This document shows, one piece after another, positions 19,968 through 30,983 of a stretch of 64,000 bases of DNA. A model generated the notes under the pieces. That model was not told where the DNA came from. It did no database searches and saw nothing but the letters and a program-made list of their open reading frames with translations. The stretch comes from Mucilaginibacter sp. (GTDB lineage Bacteria > Bacteroidota > Bacteroidia > Sphingobacteriales > Sphingobacteriaceae), in assembly GCF_028288185.1 (NCBI RefSeq), contig NZ_JAQBOF010000007.1:1-64000 (forward strand). Direction: 5' to 3'. Numbering within the stretch: position 1 is the stretch's first letter; each line of letters opens with the position of its first letter. The position numbers and the translations under genes are program-made.

Positions 19968-22900
19968 ATGAAAAAATTCTCCCTGATTATTTTACTAATC
20001 GGCATAGCTGCATGCCGGGTATTTGCCCAAAGCCATGCTTTGTGGATGCAGCAACCCTCAATTTCCCCAGATGGTAACTGGATAGCTTTTGAATATAAAG
20101 GCAATATCTTTAAAGTAGCCTCAACCGGCGGTGCCGCTATACCGCTAACTATCAATAGCTCATACAACGGCTACCCTGTTTGGAGCCATGATGGTAAAAC
20201 TATCGCTTTCGCGTCAGACCGCTACGGTAATTTTGATGTTTATACCATGCCGTCAGACGGTGGTGTAGCTAAAAGGCTAACGTTTGATTCGGGCAAAGAT
20301 ATCCCTAACGAGTTTTCGGGTGATGATAAAACCATTTATTTTGGTAGCCGCAGGCATGATGTTGCCAGTTCGGTGCGTTTCCCCGAAGATGGTTACTTTA
20401 TCAAATTATATAAAGTAGCAGCTAAAGGTGGCCGTAGTTTTATGGTAAACTCGGCAGGTACAGAGTTTGTACACTTTAATAAAGCAGGTGATAAATTTAT
20501 TTTTCAGGATAGTAAAGGTTATGAAAACCCTTATCGTAAGCACCATACCTCAAGCGTAACGCGCGATATATGGATCTACAATACTAAAACGGATGGTTAC
20601 ACCAAAGTATCAGATTATAAAGGCGAGGACCGCGAACCACTTTGGGGCAACGGCAGTACCTTTTATTATTTAAGCGAGCGCAATGGCAACCAAAACCTTT
20701 TCCGCTCGACCGAGGCTGATGCAAGCAAAGTAACCCAGTTAACTACGTTTGATAAAAACCCGGTACGTAACCTGTCACGAGCAGACAACGGCACATTCGC
20801 CTTCACTCAAAACGGCGATATCTACACATTAAAAGAAGGCCAGAAACCACAAAAGGTAACCATTAATATCAATGCTGATTTTAATGGCGATCAAACCCAA
20901 AATATAGCTGTTAGAGGTGGTGCCAGCGAAATGGCCGTGGCGCCCGATGGTAAAGAAATAGCATTTGTGTATCGCGGCGAAATATTCGCCGCATCAGCCG
21001 AAGGTGGTTTGGTAAAAAGAATAACCAACACCCCTAACCAGGAGCGCATGATCAAATTCAGTTCGGACGGGAGAAGTATTATCTATTCGGTAGAGAATGA
21101 GCAATCATGGGATATTTACAAAGTATCTATCGCCAACAAAAGCGAGCCCTATTTTTATGCGGCTACTACCCTAATTACCGAGCCTGTAATTGCTACCGAT
21201 AAGGATGAGTTTCAGCCTATCCCATCGCCGAACGGCAAAAAAATAGCTTACCTGGAAGAGCGTAATGTGATTAAGGTTTATGATATCGCCACAAAAAAAT
21301 CTGTCGCTATATTACCGGAAGGCGTAAACTTCTCTTATGCCGATGGCGATCAAAATTTTGTTTGGTCGGCAGATAGTAAGTATATCTTAGCACAATCTAC
21401 CGAGGGTAACGCATTAGGCAGCAGTGAGGTGGTATTAATTAAAGCCGATGGCTCGAAAGCACGCGTCAACCTAACCCAAAGTGGTTTTGACGATAACAAC
21501 CCGCAGTTTGGCATGGGCGATAAAATGATGTACTGGACAAGCGACAAGCAAGGTATGAAAAACCTTACTCGCGGCGGACAAGGCGATGTTTACGCCATGT
21601 TTTTTGACCAGGCTACCTGGGATAAATTCCAACTAAGCAAAGAGGACCTTGCTATTAAAACAGAGATAGATAAAAGAGATTCAGTCGATATCAAAAAAGC
21701 GATAGCAAAAGCGGATAGCGTGGCTAAAGCCGAAAAGAAAAAAATAACGCCGCCTGCTATACCTGAGTTTTTACCTAACCTGGAAAATTTGGAGGATCGT
21801 ACCGTGCGTTTAACCTTAACTTCGTCACGTATAGGCGATGCCAAACTATCAAAAGATGGTGAAAAGCTATATTACCTAGCCCGGTTTGATAAAGGGTATA
21901 ACCTATGGGTACTAACAACCCGCACAAGAGAAACCAGGGTGCTGGCCGAAATAAACGCGGGCGGCGGATCGCTGGAAATGAGCAATGATGGTAAGGCATT
22001 ATTTTTACTATCAGGCGGTGGTATTATGCGTATAGGAGTTGACGATGGTAAGGTTACACCTGTGCCTATCAGTACCACTTTTACCCTAAATGCATCTGCC
22101 GAAAGAGCCTACATCTATGAGCATATCTGGAAACAGGTTAAAAAGAAATTGTTTGACCCTAACCTGCAAGGCGTTGATTGGACCTATTACCATGATAACT
22201 ATGTTAAATTTTTACCGTACGTAAGTAATAATTATGATTTCCAGGTATTATTGAGCGAATTGCTGGGCGAGTTAAATGCATCACATACAGGCGGTATTTA
22301 TGCCGTTAGTTTCCCTGATGGTGAGCGTACGGCCGCTTTAGGTTTAATTTATGATTACACAAGAACCAATGATGGTTTGATGGTTAAGGACATTATAACC
22401 GGTAGTCCGTTTAGTATTGCTAAAACCAAAATGAAAAGAGGTTATATTATTGACAAAATTGATGGCACAGCCATTACTGCCGATGATGATTGGGCCAAAC
22501 TATTAAATAATAAAACCGGCAAATTTACACTTATCACTTTCCATGATCCGGCAACTAATCAAACCTATAATGAAACTGTTAAACCAATAACCGTTGGTGC
22601 AGAAAATGGCATGTTATACAACCGTTGGGTACGCAAAATGGAGCATTTAACGGACAGCCTATCGCATGGCGAAGTTGGGTATGTGCATATAGCAGAAATG
22701 AACGAAGAAAGTTATCGCACCGCTTTTGATAAGGTTTTAGGTAAAAATCTTAATAAAAAAGCATTAATTGTTGATACCCGTTTTAACGGCGGCGGCTGGC
22801 TGCATGATGATTTGGTTACCTTTTTAGGTGGCAAGCACTATTTCTCTTTCAGGCCGCAAGGGCATGTAGCCAATGGAGGCGAATCTGCCAACAAATGGGA

Positions 22901-23231
22901 TAAACCAAGCTGCGTATTAATGAGCGAGGGTAATTACTCTGACGCGTTTATGTTCCCGTATGCTTATAAAGAATTGGGCATAGGTAAATTAATAGGTATG
23001 CCGGTTGCAGGTACAGGCACCGCGGTATGGTGGGAAAACCAGATAGACAACTCTATAATTTTTGGTATACCGATGATATCAAGCTGGGGGACTAATGAAA
23101 CCCACGCTACCGAAAATCATCAGTTAGAACCGGATATTAAAGTTAATAACGATTACAATCAGGAGCTTACCGGCGAGGACCAACAACTGGAAGCTGCCGT
23201 AAAAGAAATGCTGAAAGAAATAGGTAAGTAA
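19968..23231 (+). CDS. Tricorn protease homologue (S41 family), secreted
   Basis: 1087 residues, close to the usual length for bacterial tricorn proteins. A signal peptide ends VFAQ. The first two thirds are WD40/TolB-like beta-propeller blades (PSISPDGNWIAFEYKGNIF, WSHDGKTIAFASDRYGNFDVY, and others). Then comes a tricorn C1 domain (FDPNLQGVDWTYYHDNYVKFLPYV), a PDZ segment and the S41 catalytic domain, with the NGGG loop in VDTRFNGGGWLHDDL and the nucleophile Ser in GNYSDAFMFPYAYK. It likely degrades peptides in the periplasm or outside the cell. It is monocistronic. Confidence 0.9.
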   Translation: MKKFSLIILLIGIAACRVFAQSHALWMQQPSISPDGNWIAFEYKGNIFKVASTGGAAIPLTINSSYNGYPVWSHDGKTIAFASDRYGNFDVYTMPSDGGVAKRLTFDSGKDIPNEFSGDDKTIYFGSRRHDVASSVRFPEDGYFIKLYKVAAKGGRSFMVNSAGTEFVHFNKAGDKFIFQDSKGYENPYRKHHTSSVTRDIWIYNTKTDGYTKVSDYKGEDREPLWGNGSTFYYLSERNGNQNLFRSTEADASKVTQLTTFDKNPVRNLSRADNGTFAFTQNGDIYTLKEGQKPQKVTININADFNGDQTQNIAVRGGASEMAVAPDGKEIAFVYRGEIFAASAEGGLVKRITNTPNQERMIKFSSDGRSIIYSVENEQSWDIYKVSIANKSEPYFYAATTLITEPVIATDKDEFQPIPSPNGKKIAYLEERNVIKVYDIATKKSVAILPEGVNFSYADGDQNFVWSADSKYILAQSTEGNALGSSEVVLIKADGSKARVNLTQSGFDDNNPQFGMGDKMMYWTSDKQGMKNLTRGGQGDVYAMFFDQATWDKFQLSKEDLAIKTEIDKRDSVDIKKAIAKADSVAKAEKKKITPPAIPEFLPNLENLEDRTVRLTLTSSRIGDAKLSKDGEKLYYLARFDKGYNLWVLTTRTRETRVLAEINAGGGSLEMSNDGKALFLLSGGGIMRIGVDDGKVTPVPISTTFTLNASAERAYIYEHIWKQVKKKLFDPNLQGVDWTYYHDNYVKFLPYVSNNYDFQVLLSELLGELNASHTGGIYAVSFPDGERTAALGLIYDYTRTNDGLMVKDIITGSPFSIAKTKMKRGYIIDKIDGTAITADDDWAKLLNNKTGKFTLITFHDPATNQTYNETVKPITVGAENGMLYNRWVRKMEHLTDSLSHGEVGYVHIAEMNEESYRTAFDKVLGKNLNKKALIVDTRFNGGGWLHDDLVTFLGGKHYFSFRPQGHVANGGESANKWDKPSCVLMSEGNYSDAFMFPYAYKELGIGKLIGMPVAGTGTAVWWENQIDNSIIFGIPMISSWGTNETHATENHQLEPDIKVNNDYNQELTGEDQQLEAAVKEMLKEIGK

Positions 23232-23265
23232 TAGAAATTCCCTAACGCAATATATAACGAATTAA

Positions 23266-23299
23266 GCCCTGCCCGGTAACGGTGTGGGGCTTTTTTTGG
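23266..23299 (+). terminator. Intrinsic terminator of the tricorn gene
   Basis: AGCCCTGC pairs (with one G-T) with GTGGGGCT, followed by a seven-base T-run ending near 23297. It is about 35 nt after the stop. Confidence 0.65.
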
Positions 23300-23318
23300 G
23301 GAGGAAGAGCGCGAGGGC

Positions 23319-23349
23319 TGTCATACTGAGCTCCGTCGAAGTATGAGCG
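23319..23349. repeat. Copy of the TGTCATNCTGAGC repeat
   Basis: TGTCATACTGAGCTCCGTCG with GAAGTATGAGCG matches 18154-18184 at almost all positions and can itself fold (CATACT/AGTATG). Confidence 0.55.
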
Positions 23350-23359
23350 AGGGCCTTTT

Positions 23360-24280
23360 TTAATTATGATGATAATCCCGTTGAAAGATTAGAAAACTAG
23401 CGCGCTCTACTTTATGGAAAGGTACGTTCCAGTTGCCCTGGTAACTTATTTTGGCTGGGAGCAATTCGCCATTATATGGGATCAATTCAATGTTCATCTT
23501 CACATCAAAATCAAAGAAAATGTTACTGTATTTCATATCAACATAACGGCCCAATATTTTAAAGGTGCGTGTATCAAAAATGGTAGTCAGCTCTCTTATC
23601 ATTACATCGCCATCGGCTATGCTCGGCTTTTTTATCACCTTAAAACGATAAACGGGTATAGAGTCCAGATATTTACCACGCGCAAACTCATAGCTGTAAA
23701 ACTGCTTCATATCGCGGCCAAAGATCTCTGTTTTACCACTCAAAAATGGGATACCGGTAACTTTGCGTCCCGGAGAGAATATCAGTGTTTTTAGCTTGTC
23801 TTTATACGTTCCATTCTTACCTGCCCCGGCCAGCGGATCGCTCGCAGAAAATTCAGAATTATAGGCGTTGTTAAAAATATAGTCGAACATTTCAACAGTA
23901 TACAGCTCATACTTGCCATTCTTTTTATAAACATTGCCTTTGTCCTGCTTTAACAGGTATTCGGTTTTATGCCTGCCTCCTACTATGTTGTGTTTTACAA
24001 TTCGGTGTATCTCGCCGTCTACTTTATTATTCTTATCATAAGTGTAAATATTGTTTTCGGCAGTGAAGCCATAGCGTTTCATGTTACGGAAAGCTTTATA
24101 AAAACCGGTATCGGCTAATACGGCATCAATAAAATCCTGCGCGTTTAAGCGGTGCGACCGGATATTTATCGGCGAATCAATAACAACGGTTAATAGTGTA
24201 TCCGGGTTAAACCTATGCTGTGCCTTCAAGCTAAAAGCCGAAAGCAAAAGGCAGAAAGACAGTAAGATTCTTTTCATCAT
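23360..24280 (-). CDS. Secreted protein of unknown function
   Basis: 306 residues from the first ATG; a second Met directly after it is an equally possible start. A signal peptide ends LKAQ. The rest looks like a beta-rich secreted or outer-membrane-associated protein, with many alternating polar and aromatic residues (YSYEFARGKYLDSIPVYRF, YVDMKYSNIFFDFDVKMN). There are no catalytic motifs or membrane helices that I recognise. It stands alone, 44 nt after the M20 gene in the same direction, so it could share its transcript. Confidence 0.65.
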   Translation of the reverse strand: MMKRILLSFCLLLSAFSLKAQHRFNPDTLLTVVIDSPINIRSHRLNAQDFIDAVLADTGFYKAFRNMKRYGFTAENNIYTYDKNNKVDGEIHRIVKHNIVGGRHKTEYLLKQDKGNVYKKNGKYELYTVEMFDYIFNNAYNSEFSASDPLAGAGKNGTYKDKLKTLIFSPGRKVTGIPFLSGKTEIFGRDMKQFYSYEFARGKYLDSIPVYRFKVIKKPSIADGDVMIRELTTIFDTRTFKILGRYVDMKYSNIFFDFDVKMNIELIPYNGELLPAKISYQGNWNVPFHKVERASFLIFQRDYHHN

Positions 24281-24324
24281 TATTCCATCTACGGTCTATA
24301 GACCATGGACTACTAACTATCTAT

Positions 24325-25509
24325 CTAATTACCCAATTGTTTAATAGCCAAATAAGCCATTAGGCCAATACTTTGCTCCAAAGCAGTTTCTTCTATATCA
24401 AAAGTGGGGGTGTGTACGGCTGATGTGATACCACGGCTTTCGTTACGTGTACCCATACGATAAAAACAAGCATCAGATACCTGCGAATAGTAGGCAAAAT
24501 CTTCGGCAGCCATCCATATATCCAGGTCCAGCACGTTTTCTTTGCCTAAATAATCTTCGGCATGCGCGCGTGTGGCCTCGGTTAATTTGGGTTCGTTTAT
24601 CAGGAATGGATAGCCTTTCATAATATTAAACTCGCAGCTTCCACCCATACTTTCGGCAATACCTTCGGCCATTTTTTTCATTTTGATATGGGCCTCTGCG
24701 CGCCACTCTTCATCAAGCGCTCTAAAGGTACCTTCCAGCTTAACCTCGTTAGGGATAACATTGGTTGCGCCATTAGCTATTACTTTACCAAATGACAGTA
24801 CAGTTGGATTTTTAGGGTCGGCCATGCGGCTAACAATTTGCTGTAGGGCTATTAATATATGCGCGGTAATAATTACCGGATCAATGTTTTGTTGTGGCTG
24901 CGCGCCATGGCCGCCTTTGCCTTTTACGGTAACATATAATTCGTCTGTAGAGGCCATGTATTTGCCCGAGCGGAAACCAAATTTACCGGCATCAATTAAA
25001 GGCATTACGTGTTGGCCTAGTACTGCATCAGGCTTTGGATTTTCCAATACGCCTTCTTTTATCATCAGGCTTGCTCCACCGGGTAGTTTTTCTTCGGCAG
25101 GTTGAAATATCAGTTTAACAGTGCCACCAAACTCGCTCCTTAATTCGGTCAATATTTTTGCGGTACCTAACAGGGATGAGGTATGCACATCATGGCCGCA
25201 AGCATGCATCACACCCATGTTTTGCGATTTGTATGGAACATCATTAGCCTCGGTAATAGGCAGTGCATCCATATCGGCACGCAAGGCAACTACCTTGTCA
25301 GACGGCTTCTCGCCTGTTATCAGGGCCACCAAACCATTATCAGCCATGCGTTCCCAGCCGATACCCAGCTCGTCTAATTTTTTAGCAACAAACGCAGATG
25401 TTTCTACTTCATGAAATGAAAGCTCCGGATGCGTATGTATATGGCGGCGATTGCCTACCACTTCGTTAAAAAGGTTTTTAGAAAGTTGCTGTATCTGCTG
25501 TTTAATCAT
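24325..25509 (-). CDS. M20 family amidohydrolase
   Basis: 394 residues. It resembles the N-acyl-amino-acid/hippurate/IAA-amino-acid hydrolase branch of M20: MHACGHDVHTSSLLGTA carries zinc-ligand Cys and His, FQPAEE follows with the catalytic Glu and another ligand, and the C-terminal AAEDFAYY and AVHTPTF complete the site. A dimerisation (lid) domain lies at about 180-300. It cleaves acyl groups from amino acids in the cytoplasm. The start overlaps the preceding SPOR gene by 8 nt, which implies coupling. Confidence 0.9.
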   Translation of the reverse strand: MIKQQIQQLSKNLFNEVVGNRRHIHTHPELSFHEVETSAFVAKKLDELGIGWERMADNGLVALITGEKPSDKVVALRADMDALPITEANDVPYKSQNMGVMHACGHDVHTSSLLGTAKILTELRSEFGGTVKLIFQPAEEKLPGGASLMIKEGVLENPKPDAVLGQHVMPLIDAGKFGFRSGKYMASTDELYVTVKGKGGHGAQPQQNIDPVIITAHILIALQQIVSRMADPKNPTVLSFGKVIANGATNVIPNEVKLEGTFRALDEEWRAEAHIKMKKMAEGIAESMGGSCEFNIMKGYPFLINEPKLTEATRAHAEDYLGKENVLDLDIWMAAEDFAYYSQVSDACFYRMGTRNESRGITSAVHTPTFDIEETALEQSIGLMAYLAIKQLGN

Positions 25510-25972
25510 TTCCTGTGTTTATTTTAGGCGGATTTATTTTGCCTTCAATTATAAAAAGGCTTGTAAACTTACCTCGTAATTCCTGCATTAGTTTTTCGGC
25601 CTCCAGGCGCGATCTGAAATCGCCTGCCCGTACTTTAAAATCCGGCTCGTTATAAGTAATATAAGTACGCATACCCGGATGTTGGTTTACAAACCGCTCC
25701 TGCACATCATAAGCTTCTTTACGGCTTGTGCCGTTGTATATCTGCACCCGGTAGCCATAGCCTAATGTTGAATAAGTAGCCGTTACTGCCACACCACCAC
25801 TCCCTTTTAAAGTAGAGCGCCTGGCTGCTAAAGTATCTATCCGTGCATCTTTTATAACCTCGACCGTGCCGCGGGTTTGCGCCTGTGCTGTTACCGGTAC
25901 AAAAATAGTTATAAAAAAAATGCACCCGGCTATATTGCTAAAAATTGCTTTATAATCGGGTGCGTTTTTCAT
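25502..25972 (-). CDS. SPOR domain protein, secreted
   Basis: 156 residues. A signal sequence ends near TAQAQTRG. The C-terminal 75 residues form a SPOR fold (YRVQIYNGTSRKEAYDVQERF, PDFKVRAGDFRSRLEAEKLMQEL), which binds denuded peptidoglycan. A periplasmic protein linked to the envelope or cell division is inferred. It is coupled to the M20 gene by overlap. Confidence 0.82.
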   Translation of the reverse strand: MKNAPDYKAIFSNIAGCIFFITIFVPVTAQAQTRGTVEVIKDARIDTLAARRSTLKGSGGVAVTATYSTLGYGYRVQIYNGTSRKEAYDVQERFVNQHPGMRTYITYNEPDFKVRAGDFRSRLEAEKLMQELRGKFTSLFIIEGKINPPKINTGND

Positions 25973-25987
25973 GCTTTTTTTTCAAAG

Positions 25988-26006
25988 CCCTCTCCTTTGG
26001 GGAGGG
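25988..26006. terminator. Short hairpin downstream of secA
   Basis: CCCTCTCC (25988-25995) pairs with GGGGAGGG (25999-26006), allowing one T-G, with a 3-nt loop. It is part of a repeat family also at 31043-31056 and 60915-61017. The stretch after it (ggttgggtgggg) is also shared in style. Confidence 0.5.
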
Positions 26007-26017
26007 TTGGGTGGGGC

Positions 26018-29000
26018 CTACGCCTGGCCTATGCCATGGCAGCTTTTATATTTTTTACCGCTACCGCAAGGGCAAGGGTCGTTTCTACCTATTTTTTGTT
26101 CAACACGTATTGGCATTGGTTTTTGTAGCTCGCGCGTGTCGTCAAACTGTGGTATGCCTGTACCGCCATCATGCACTAACTCAGGTTTTGAGGTACGCAT
26201 TTTACGCATATCTGTTTTTGGCTGTGGCCTTGCTTCCTGCACTTCATCAGGTGCTTGTTGCGCGGCAATTCCTCCCCTAAACAAGAAACTCACTAACTCT
26301 TTATTAACACTGGCTAACATAGTACGGAACAAATTAAACGCCTCTAACTTATAAACCAGTAATGGGTCTTTTTGTTCGTAAGTCGCATTTTGTACAGATT
26401 GCTTTAACTCATCCATTTCGCGCAAATGCTCTTTCCAGGCATCATCTATCAATGAAAGCGTAACATTCTTTTCGAATGATTTGATCACTTCCATCCCATT
26501 GTTTTCAACCGCCTTTTTAAGTGGAACAGCTACCTGCATGGCATGAACACCATCAGTAAACGGTACTACTATGTTTTCGATAATATTACCACGGGTGGTG
26601 TACACATCTTTCAGTATTGGGAAAGCCTGCTGTGCAATAGCTTCTGATTTACGTTTGTAAAACTCTGTTACTTCTGCAAAGGTGCGGTCGACTAAATTAT
26701 TTAAGCTTGTTGCTCCAAACTCATCTTGCGTAAGCTCAATATCAACAGAAAACAAACGGATAACCTCTAAACGATAACCTTCGTAATTGTTTACTTCTTT
26801 GTATTCGGTTACAACATCTTCAACTACATCAAAAACAGTATTGTTTAAATCAACATCTAAACGTTCGCCAAACAGCGCGTTTTTACGTTTGGTATAAACA
26901 ACAGTACGCTGCGAGTTCATCACGTCATCATACTCCAGCAAACGCTTACGGGTACCAAAGTTGTTTTCTTCTACCTTTTTCTGCGCACGCTCTATCGAGT
27001 TTGATATCATGGAGTGCTGTATAACTTCGCCTTCCTCAATACCCATACGCACCATTAGGTTTGAGATCCGCTCTGACCCGAATAAACGCATCAAATTATC
27101 CTCTAACGATACAAAGAATTGTGAGGTACCCGGATCGCCCTGGCGGCCTGAACGACCACGCAACTGCCTATCCACACGGCGCGACTCATGGCGCTCTGTA
27201 CCTACAATGGCTAAACCACCGGCTTCTTTTACACCTGCACCCAATTTAATATCCGTACCACGGCCAGCCATGTTAGTGGCAATAGTTACCGTACCTGTTT
27301 GACCGGCTTCGGCTACTACATCAGCCTCTTTCTGGTGCATTTTGGCATTCAATACGTTGTGTTTGATACCGCGTAGCTTCAACATACGGCTCAATAATTC
27401 TGATATTTCTACCGAAGTTGTACCTACCAGCACCGGGCGACCCGCCTGCGTTAGTTTTACAATCTCATCGGCAACGGCATTATATTTTTCGCGTACGGTA
27501 CGGTAAACCAGGTCTTCCATATCCTTACGACTGGCCGGTGTATTGGTCGGTATTTCTACCACATCCAGTTTATATATTTCCCAGAACTCACCTGCTTCGG
27601 TAACGGCAGTACCCGTCATACCGCAAAGCTTGTGGTACATCCTGAAATAATTTTGCAGGGTGATGGTCGCAAAAGTTTGTGAAGCATCTTCTACTTTTAC
27701 GTTCTCTTTAGCCTCGATAGCCTGGTGTAAGCCGTCAGAATAACGACGGCCATCCAATACGCGGCCTGTTTGCTCATCAACAATTTTCACTTTACCATCG
27801 TCAAGGATGTATTCGGTATCCTTTTCAAATAAAGTATAAGCTTTTAATAATTGGTTAACCGAGTGGATCCGCTCAGACTTAATAGAAAAATCGCGCATCA
27901 ACTCGTCTTTTCTGGCGATCTTTTCTTCAGCCGGCAAATCAGATTTTTCAATTTCTGCTATCTCAGTACCTACATCCGGCATTACAAAGAAATTAGGATC
28001 TTCGCCTGATGAGGTGATCAGCTCAATGCCTTTCTCGGCCAACTCAACCGAGTTTTGTTTTTCATCGATAACAAAGAAAAGCTCGGCATCAACCTTATGC
28101 ATTTCCTTGTTTTGGTCCTGCATGTAATAGTTTTCAGATTTTAACAGGGTTTGCCTGTTGCCGCCTTCACTTAAATATTTTATCAGGGCCTTACTTTTTG
28201 GCAAACCTCTAAATGCGCGCAGCAGTGCCATACCGCCTTCTTCGGGGCCTGTTTTGCCTTCGGCAATAGCTTTTTTGGCATCGTTTAAAACACCGTTGAT
28301 CAACGCTTTTTGCGCGGCAACCAAACGCTCAATACGTGGTTTCAAATCATGAAACTCATGCTCATCACCACGCGGCACAGGGCCCGATATAATTAAAGGT
28401 GTACGGGCATCATCAATTAATACCGAATCGACCTCATCCACCATAGCAAAATGCAGCTTGCGTTGCACCAACTCTTCAGGGCTACGTGTCATATTGTCAC
28501 GCAGGTAGTCAAAACCAAACTCGTTGTTGGTACCAAAAGTAATATCTGCTAAATAAGCGGCACGGCGCTCTTCGACATTTGGCTCATGTTTATCAATACA
28601 ATCAACAGATAACCCTTGGAACTCATACAAAGGGCCCATCCACTCAGAGTCACGGCGTGCCAGGTAATCATTAACGGTTACAATGTGTACACCTTGCCCG
28701 GCAATAGCGTTTAAGTAAGCAGGCAGCGTGGCTACCAACGTTTTACCCTCGCCCGTTGCCATCTCGGCTATTTTACCCTGGTGCAATACAATACCGCCAA
28801 TTAGCTGTACATCATAATGCACCATGTCCCAGGTAATTTCATTACCGGCAGCCAGCCATTTATTATGGTGAATGGCTTTATCGCCTTTAATCAACACGTT
28901 TGATTTTTTAGCGGCCAGGTTACGGTCAAATTCGGTAGCTGTAACTTCTATAGTAGCATTATCTTTAAACCTGCGGGCAGTTTCTTTTACCACGGCAAAA

Positions 29001-29332
29001 GCCTCTGGCAATATATTTAACAATATAACTTCCAGTTCTTTATCGCGGTCTTTTTGCAACTTATCCAGTTGGGTATAAAGCTCAACCTTTGCAAGCATAT
29101 CCATATCCGGGTTGCCTTCGGTTTGCTCTTTTATTGACTGTATCTCTTCGTCAATTGATGCTAATCCTGCTTTTATGGTTTCCTTAAATGTTAAGGTCCT
29201 GGCTCTAAGCTCATCATTAGTTATCTGGTCAAGCTTGGCAAACTCTGCCTTTACTTTTTCAACCAAAGGCAAAATAGCCTTAACATCCCGTTCTGATTTG
29301 CTTCCGAAAAGCTTACTTATAAAATTTAACAT
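26018..29332 (-). CDS. secA: Preprotein translocase ATPase SecA
   Basis: 1104 residues, about 200 longer than the E. coli protein, as is common in Bacteroidota. It drives unfolded proteins through SecYEG with ATP. The Walker A motif is [14 protein letters not shown], and the DEAD-type motif is [21 protein letters not shown]. The cross-linking domain contains large insertions (about 330-500). The second helicase domain has [13 protein letters not shown] and [20 protein letters not shown]. The C-terminal zinc SEC-C motif is [15 protein letters not shown]. It is monocistronic. Confidence 0.97.
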   Translation of the reverse strand: MLNFISKLFGSKSERDVKAILPLVEKVKAEFAKLDQITNDELRARTLTFKETIKAGLASIDEEIQSIKEQTEGNPDMDMLAKVELYTQLDKLQKDRDKELEVILLNILPEAFAVVKETARRFKDNATIEVTATEFDRNLAAKKSNVLIKGDKAIHHNKWLAAGNEITWDMVHYDVQLIGGIVLHQGKIAEMATGEGKTLVATLPAYLNAIAGQGVHIVTVNDYLARRDSEWMGPLYEFQGLSVDCIDKHEPNVEERRAAYLADITFGTNNEFGFDYLRDNMTRSPEELVQRKLHFAMVDEVDSVLIDDARTPLIISGPVPRGDEHEFHDLKPRIERLVAAQKALINGVLNDAKKAIAEGKTGPEEGGMALLRAFRGLPKSKALIKYLSEGGNRQTLLKSENYYMQDQNKEMHKVDAELFFVIDEKQNSVELAEKGIELITSSGEDPNFFVMPDVGTEIAEIEKSDLPAEEKIARKDELMRDFSIKSERIHSVNQLLKAYTLFEKDTEYILDDGKVKIVDEQTGRVLDGRRYSDGLHQAIEAKENVKVEDASQTFATITLQNYFRMYHKLCGMTGTAVTEAGEFWEIYKLDVVEIPTNTPASRKDMEDLVYRTVREKYNAVADEIVKLTQAGRPVLVGTTSVEISELLSRMLKLRGIKHNVLNAKMHQKEADVVAEAGQTGTVTIATNMAGRGTDIKLGAGVKEAGGLAIVGTERHESRRVDRQLRGRSGRQGDPGTSQFFVSLEDNLMRLFGSERISNLMVRMGIEEGEVIQHSMISNSIERAQKKVEENNFGTRKRLLEYDDVMNSQRTVVYTKRKNALFGERLDVDLNNTVFDVVEDVVTEYKEVNNYEGYRLEVIRLFSVDIELTQDEFGATSLNNLVDRTFAEVTEFYKRKSEAIAQQAFPILKDVYTTRGNIIENIVVPFTDGVHAMQVAVPLKKAVENNGMEVIKSFEKNVTLSLIDDAWKEHLREMDELKQSVQNATYEQKDPLLVYKLEAFNLFRTMLASVNKELVSFLFRGGIAAQQAPDEVQEARPQPKTDMRKMRTSKPELVHDGGTGIPQFDDTRELQKPMPIRVEQKIGRNDPCPCGSGKKYKSCHGIGQA

Positions 29333-29398
29333 ATTTAGTTTTATATAGGCATCAACTCAATAATTACGCCATTGTAATTTTGAAGTCATTATGACAGG

Positions 29399-29406
29399 CA
29401 AAGGTA
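29399..29406 (-). promoter_or_regulatory. Putative -7 box of secA
   Basis: Minus strand TACCTTTG, 66 nt before the secA ATG. The gap 29407-29560 is filled with repeated ttttgagtt and actcaaaac strings. Confidence 0.4.
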
Positions 29407-29564
29407 AGATTTTAGTTTTGAGTTATGGGTTTTGAGTTATAAGTTTTGTGTATAAAACACAAGTAAATGACAATAACGGCAAACTATACTGCACTAATAC
29501 ATCAGATATTATATACCCACTTAAAACTCATTACTCACCGCTCAAAACTCACCACCAAAAATTC

Positions 29565-29572
29565 TATCTTTG
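29565..29572 (+). promoter_or_regulatory. Putative -7 box of purD
   Basis: TATCTTTG, ending 6 nt before the purD ATG at 29579, so a leader of at most a few bases is expected. Confidence 0.5.
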
Positions 29573-29578
29573 CGCCCT

Positions 29579-30853
29579 ATGAATATCCTGATCCTCGGTT
29601 CAGGCGGAAGGGAAAGTGCCTTCGCCTGGAAATTAGCTCAAAGCCCAAAATGTAGTCAAATTTTTATTGCCCCGGGTAATGCCGGCACGGGCCAATATGG
29701 CACCAATGTAAATATTGGCGTAAATGATTTTGAGGGTATTAAACAATGTGTTTTAAGCAACGGCATTAACCTGGTATTGGTTGGCCCCGAAGAACCATTG
29801 GTTAGAGGTGTACATGATTTTTTCCTCGCGGATGAGCGGTTGAAAAACATCCCGGTTATCGGTCCACAGGCAGAGGGCGCGCAGTTGGAAGGCAGCAAGG
29901 ATTTTTCTAAACAATTCATGACCCGTCATAACATCCCGGCGGCGGCATCACAAACTTTTACTGCTGATACCTTACAGGAAGGGTTAGCCTACCTGCCAAC
30001 CATAGGCTTACCTATAGTTTTAAAGGCTGATGGACTAGCAGCCGGCAAAGGCGTACTAATTTGTGCATCATTAGCAGAGGCCCAGCAGGAACTAAAAGAA
30101 ATGCTTACCGAAGCTAAATTTGGCGCGGCAAGTGCCAAAGTAGTAGTAGAGCAATTTTTACAAGGTATAGAGCTATCTGTATTTGTGCTGACCGATGGCA
30201 ACAATTATAAAATATTACCATCAGCAAAGGATTATAAACGTATTGGCGAAGGCGATACAGGTTTAAATACAGGCGGCATGGGTTCTGTATCACCGGTACC
30301 GTTTGCGGATGCCGAGTTTATAAAGAAAGTTGAGGATCGTGTTATCATCCCAACTGTTGAAGGATTGAAAAGCGAAGGTATCCCCTACAAAGGTTTTATC
30401 TTCATCGGCCTGATGAATTGCGGTGGCGATCCATACATGATAGAATACAACTGCCGCATGGGCGACCCGGAAACTGAAAGCGTGCTACCACGTATCGAGT
30501 CTGATTTTGTGGAGCTGTTATTAGGGGTAGCCGAAGGAAATCTGAACGAAAAAGAACTCATTATATCCAACAAGGTTGCCGCGACCGTAGTGTGCGTTGC
30601 TGGCGGCTATCCAGGCGAATATCTAAAGAACAAAGCTATCACCGGCATGGAGAATGTTCGCGGCTCGCATGTGTTCCAGGCTGGTACAACACAACAAGGC
30701 GATGACGTTTTAGCAACCGGCGGTCGTGTGTTGGCCATTACATCGTTACAAGACAATATGTTTGATGCCCTGCAACAAGCAACTGCCGATGCCAGCCGTA
30801 TTTATTATGATGGTTGTTATTTTAGAAAAGACATTGGGTTTGATTTGATATAG
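29579..30853 (+). CDS. purD: Phosphoribosylamine-glycine ligase
   Basis: 424 residues from ATG 29579 (MNILILGSGGRESAFAW); an in-frame TTG at 29570 is rejected because the family begins at this Met. It joins phosphoribosylamine and glycine with ATP in purine synthesis. The PurD pattern is complete: FIAPGNAGTGQYG, LVGPEEPLVRGVHDFF, ATP-grasp LPIVLKADGLAAGKGVLI, NTGGMGSVSPVPF, EYNCRMGDPETESVLPR. It is a single gene, not in a purine operon. Confidence 0.96.
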   Translation: MNILILGSGGRESAFAWKLAQSPKCSQIFIAPGNAGTGQYGTNVNIGVNDFEGIKQCVLSNGINLVLVGPEEPLVRGVHDFFLADERLKNIPVIGPQAEGAQLEGSKDFSKQFMTRHNIPAAASQTFTADTLQEGLAYLPTIGLPIVLKADGLAAGKGVLICASLAEAQQELKEMLTEAKFGAASAKVVVEQFLQGIELSVFVLTDGNNYKILPSAKDYKRIGEGDTGLNTGGMGSVSPVPFADAEFIKKVEDRVIIPTVEGLKSEGIPYKGFIFIGLMNCGGDPYMIEYNCRMGDPETESVLPRIESDFVELLLGVAEGNLNEKELIISNKVAATVVCVAGGYPGEYLKNKAITGMENVRGSHVFQAGTTQQGDDVLATGGRVLAITSLQDNMFDALQQATADASRIYYDGCYFRKDIGFDLI

Positions 30854-30876
30854 TAGCAACTCCCATTTCTCAAACA

Positions 30877-30972
30877 CGTCATTGCGAGCGTAGCGTGGCA
30901 ATCTCTACACGACAGGTTACGACTTACGTATCGCGCAGAGATTGCCACACTCGTTCCTCGTTCGCAATGACG
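30877..30972. repeat. Diverged copy of the CGTCATTGCGAG inverted repeat element
   Basis: CGTCATTGCGAGCGTAGCGT (30877-30896) leads to ggcaatctct. At 30937-30972 agagattgcc... ends with CGCAATGACG. The arms are partly complementary. The core differs from the other two copies. Confidence 0.65.
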
Positions 30973-30983
30973 CGCGACGAGAT

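Noticed and set aside
23414..23794. 126-codon forward frame opposite the unknown secreted protein
   Set aside because: The minus-strand frame has a signal peptide and is longer; this one has neither.
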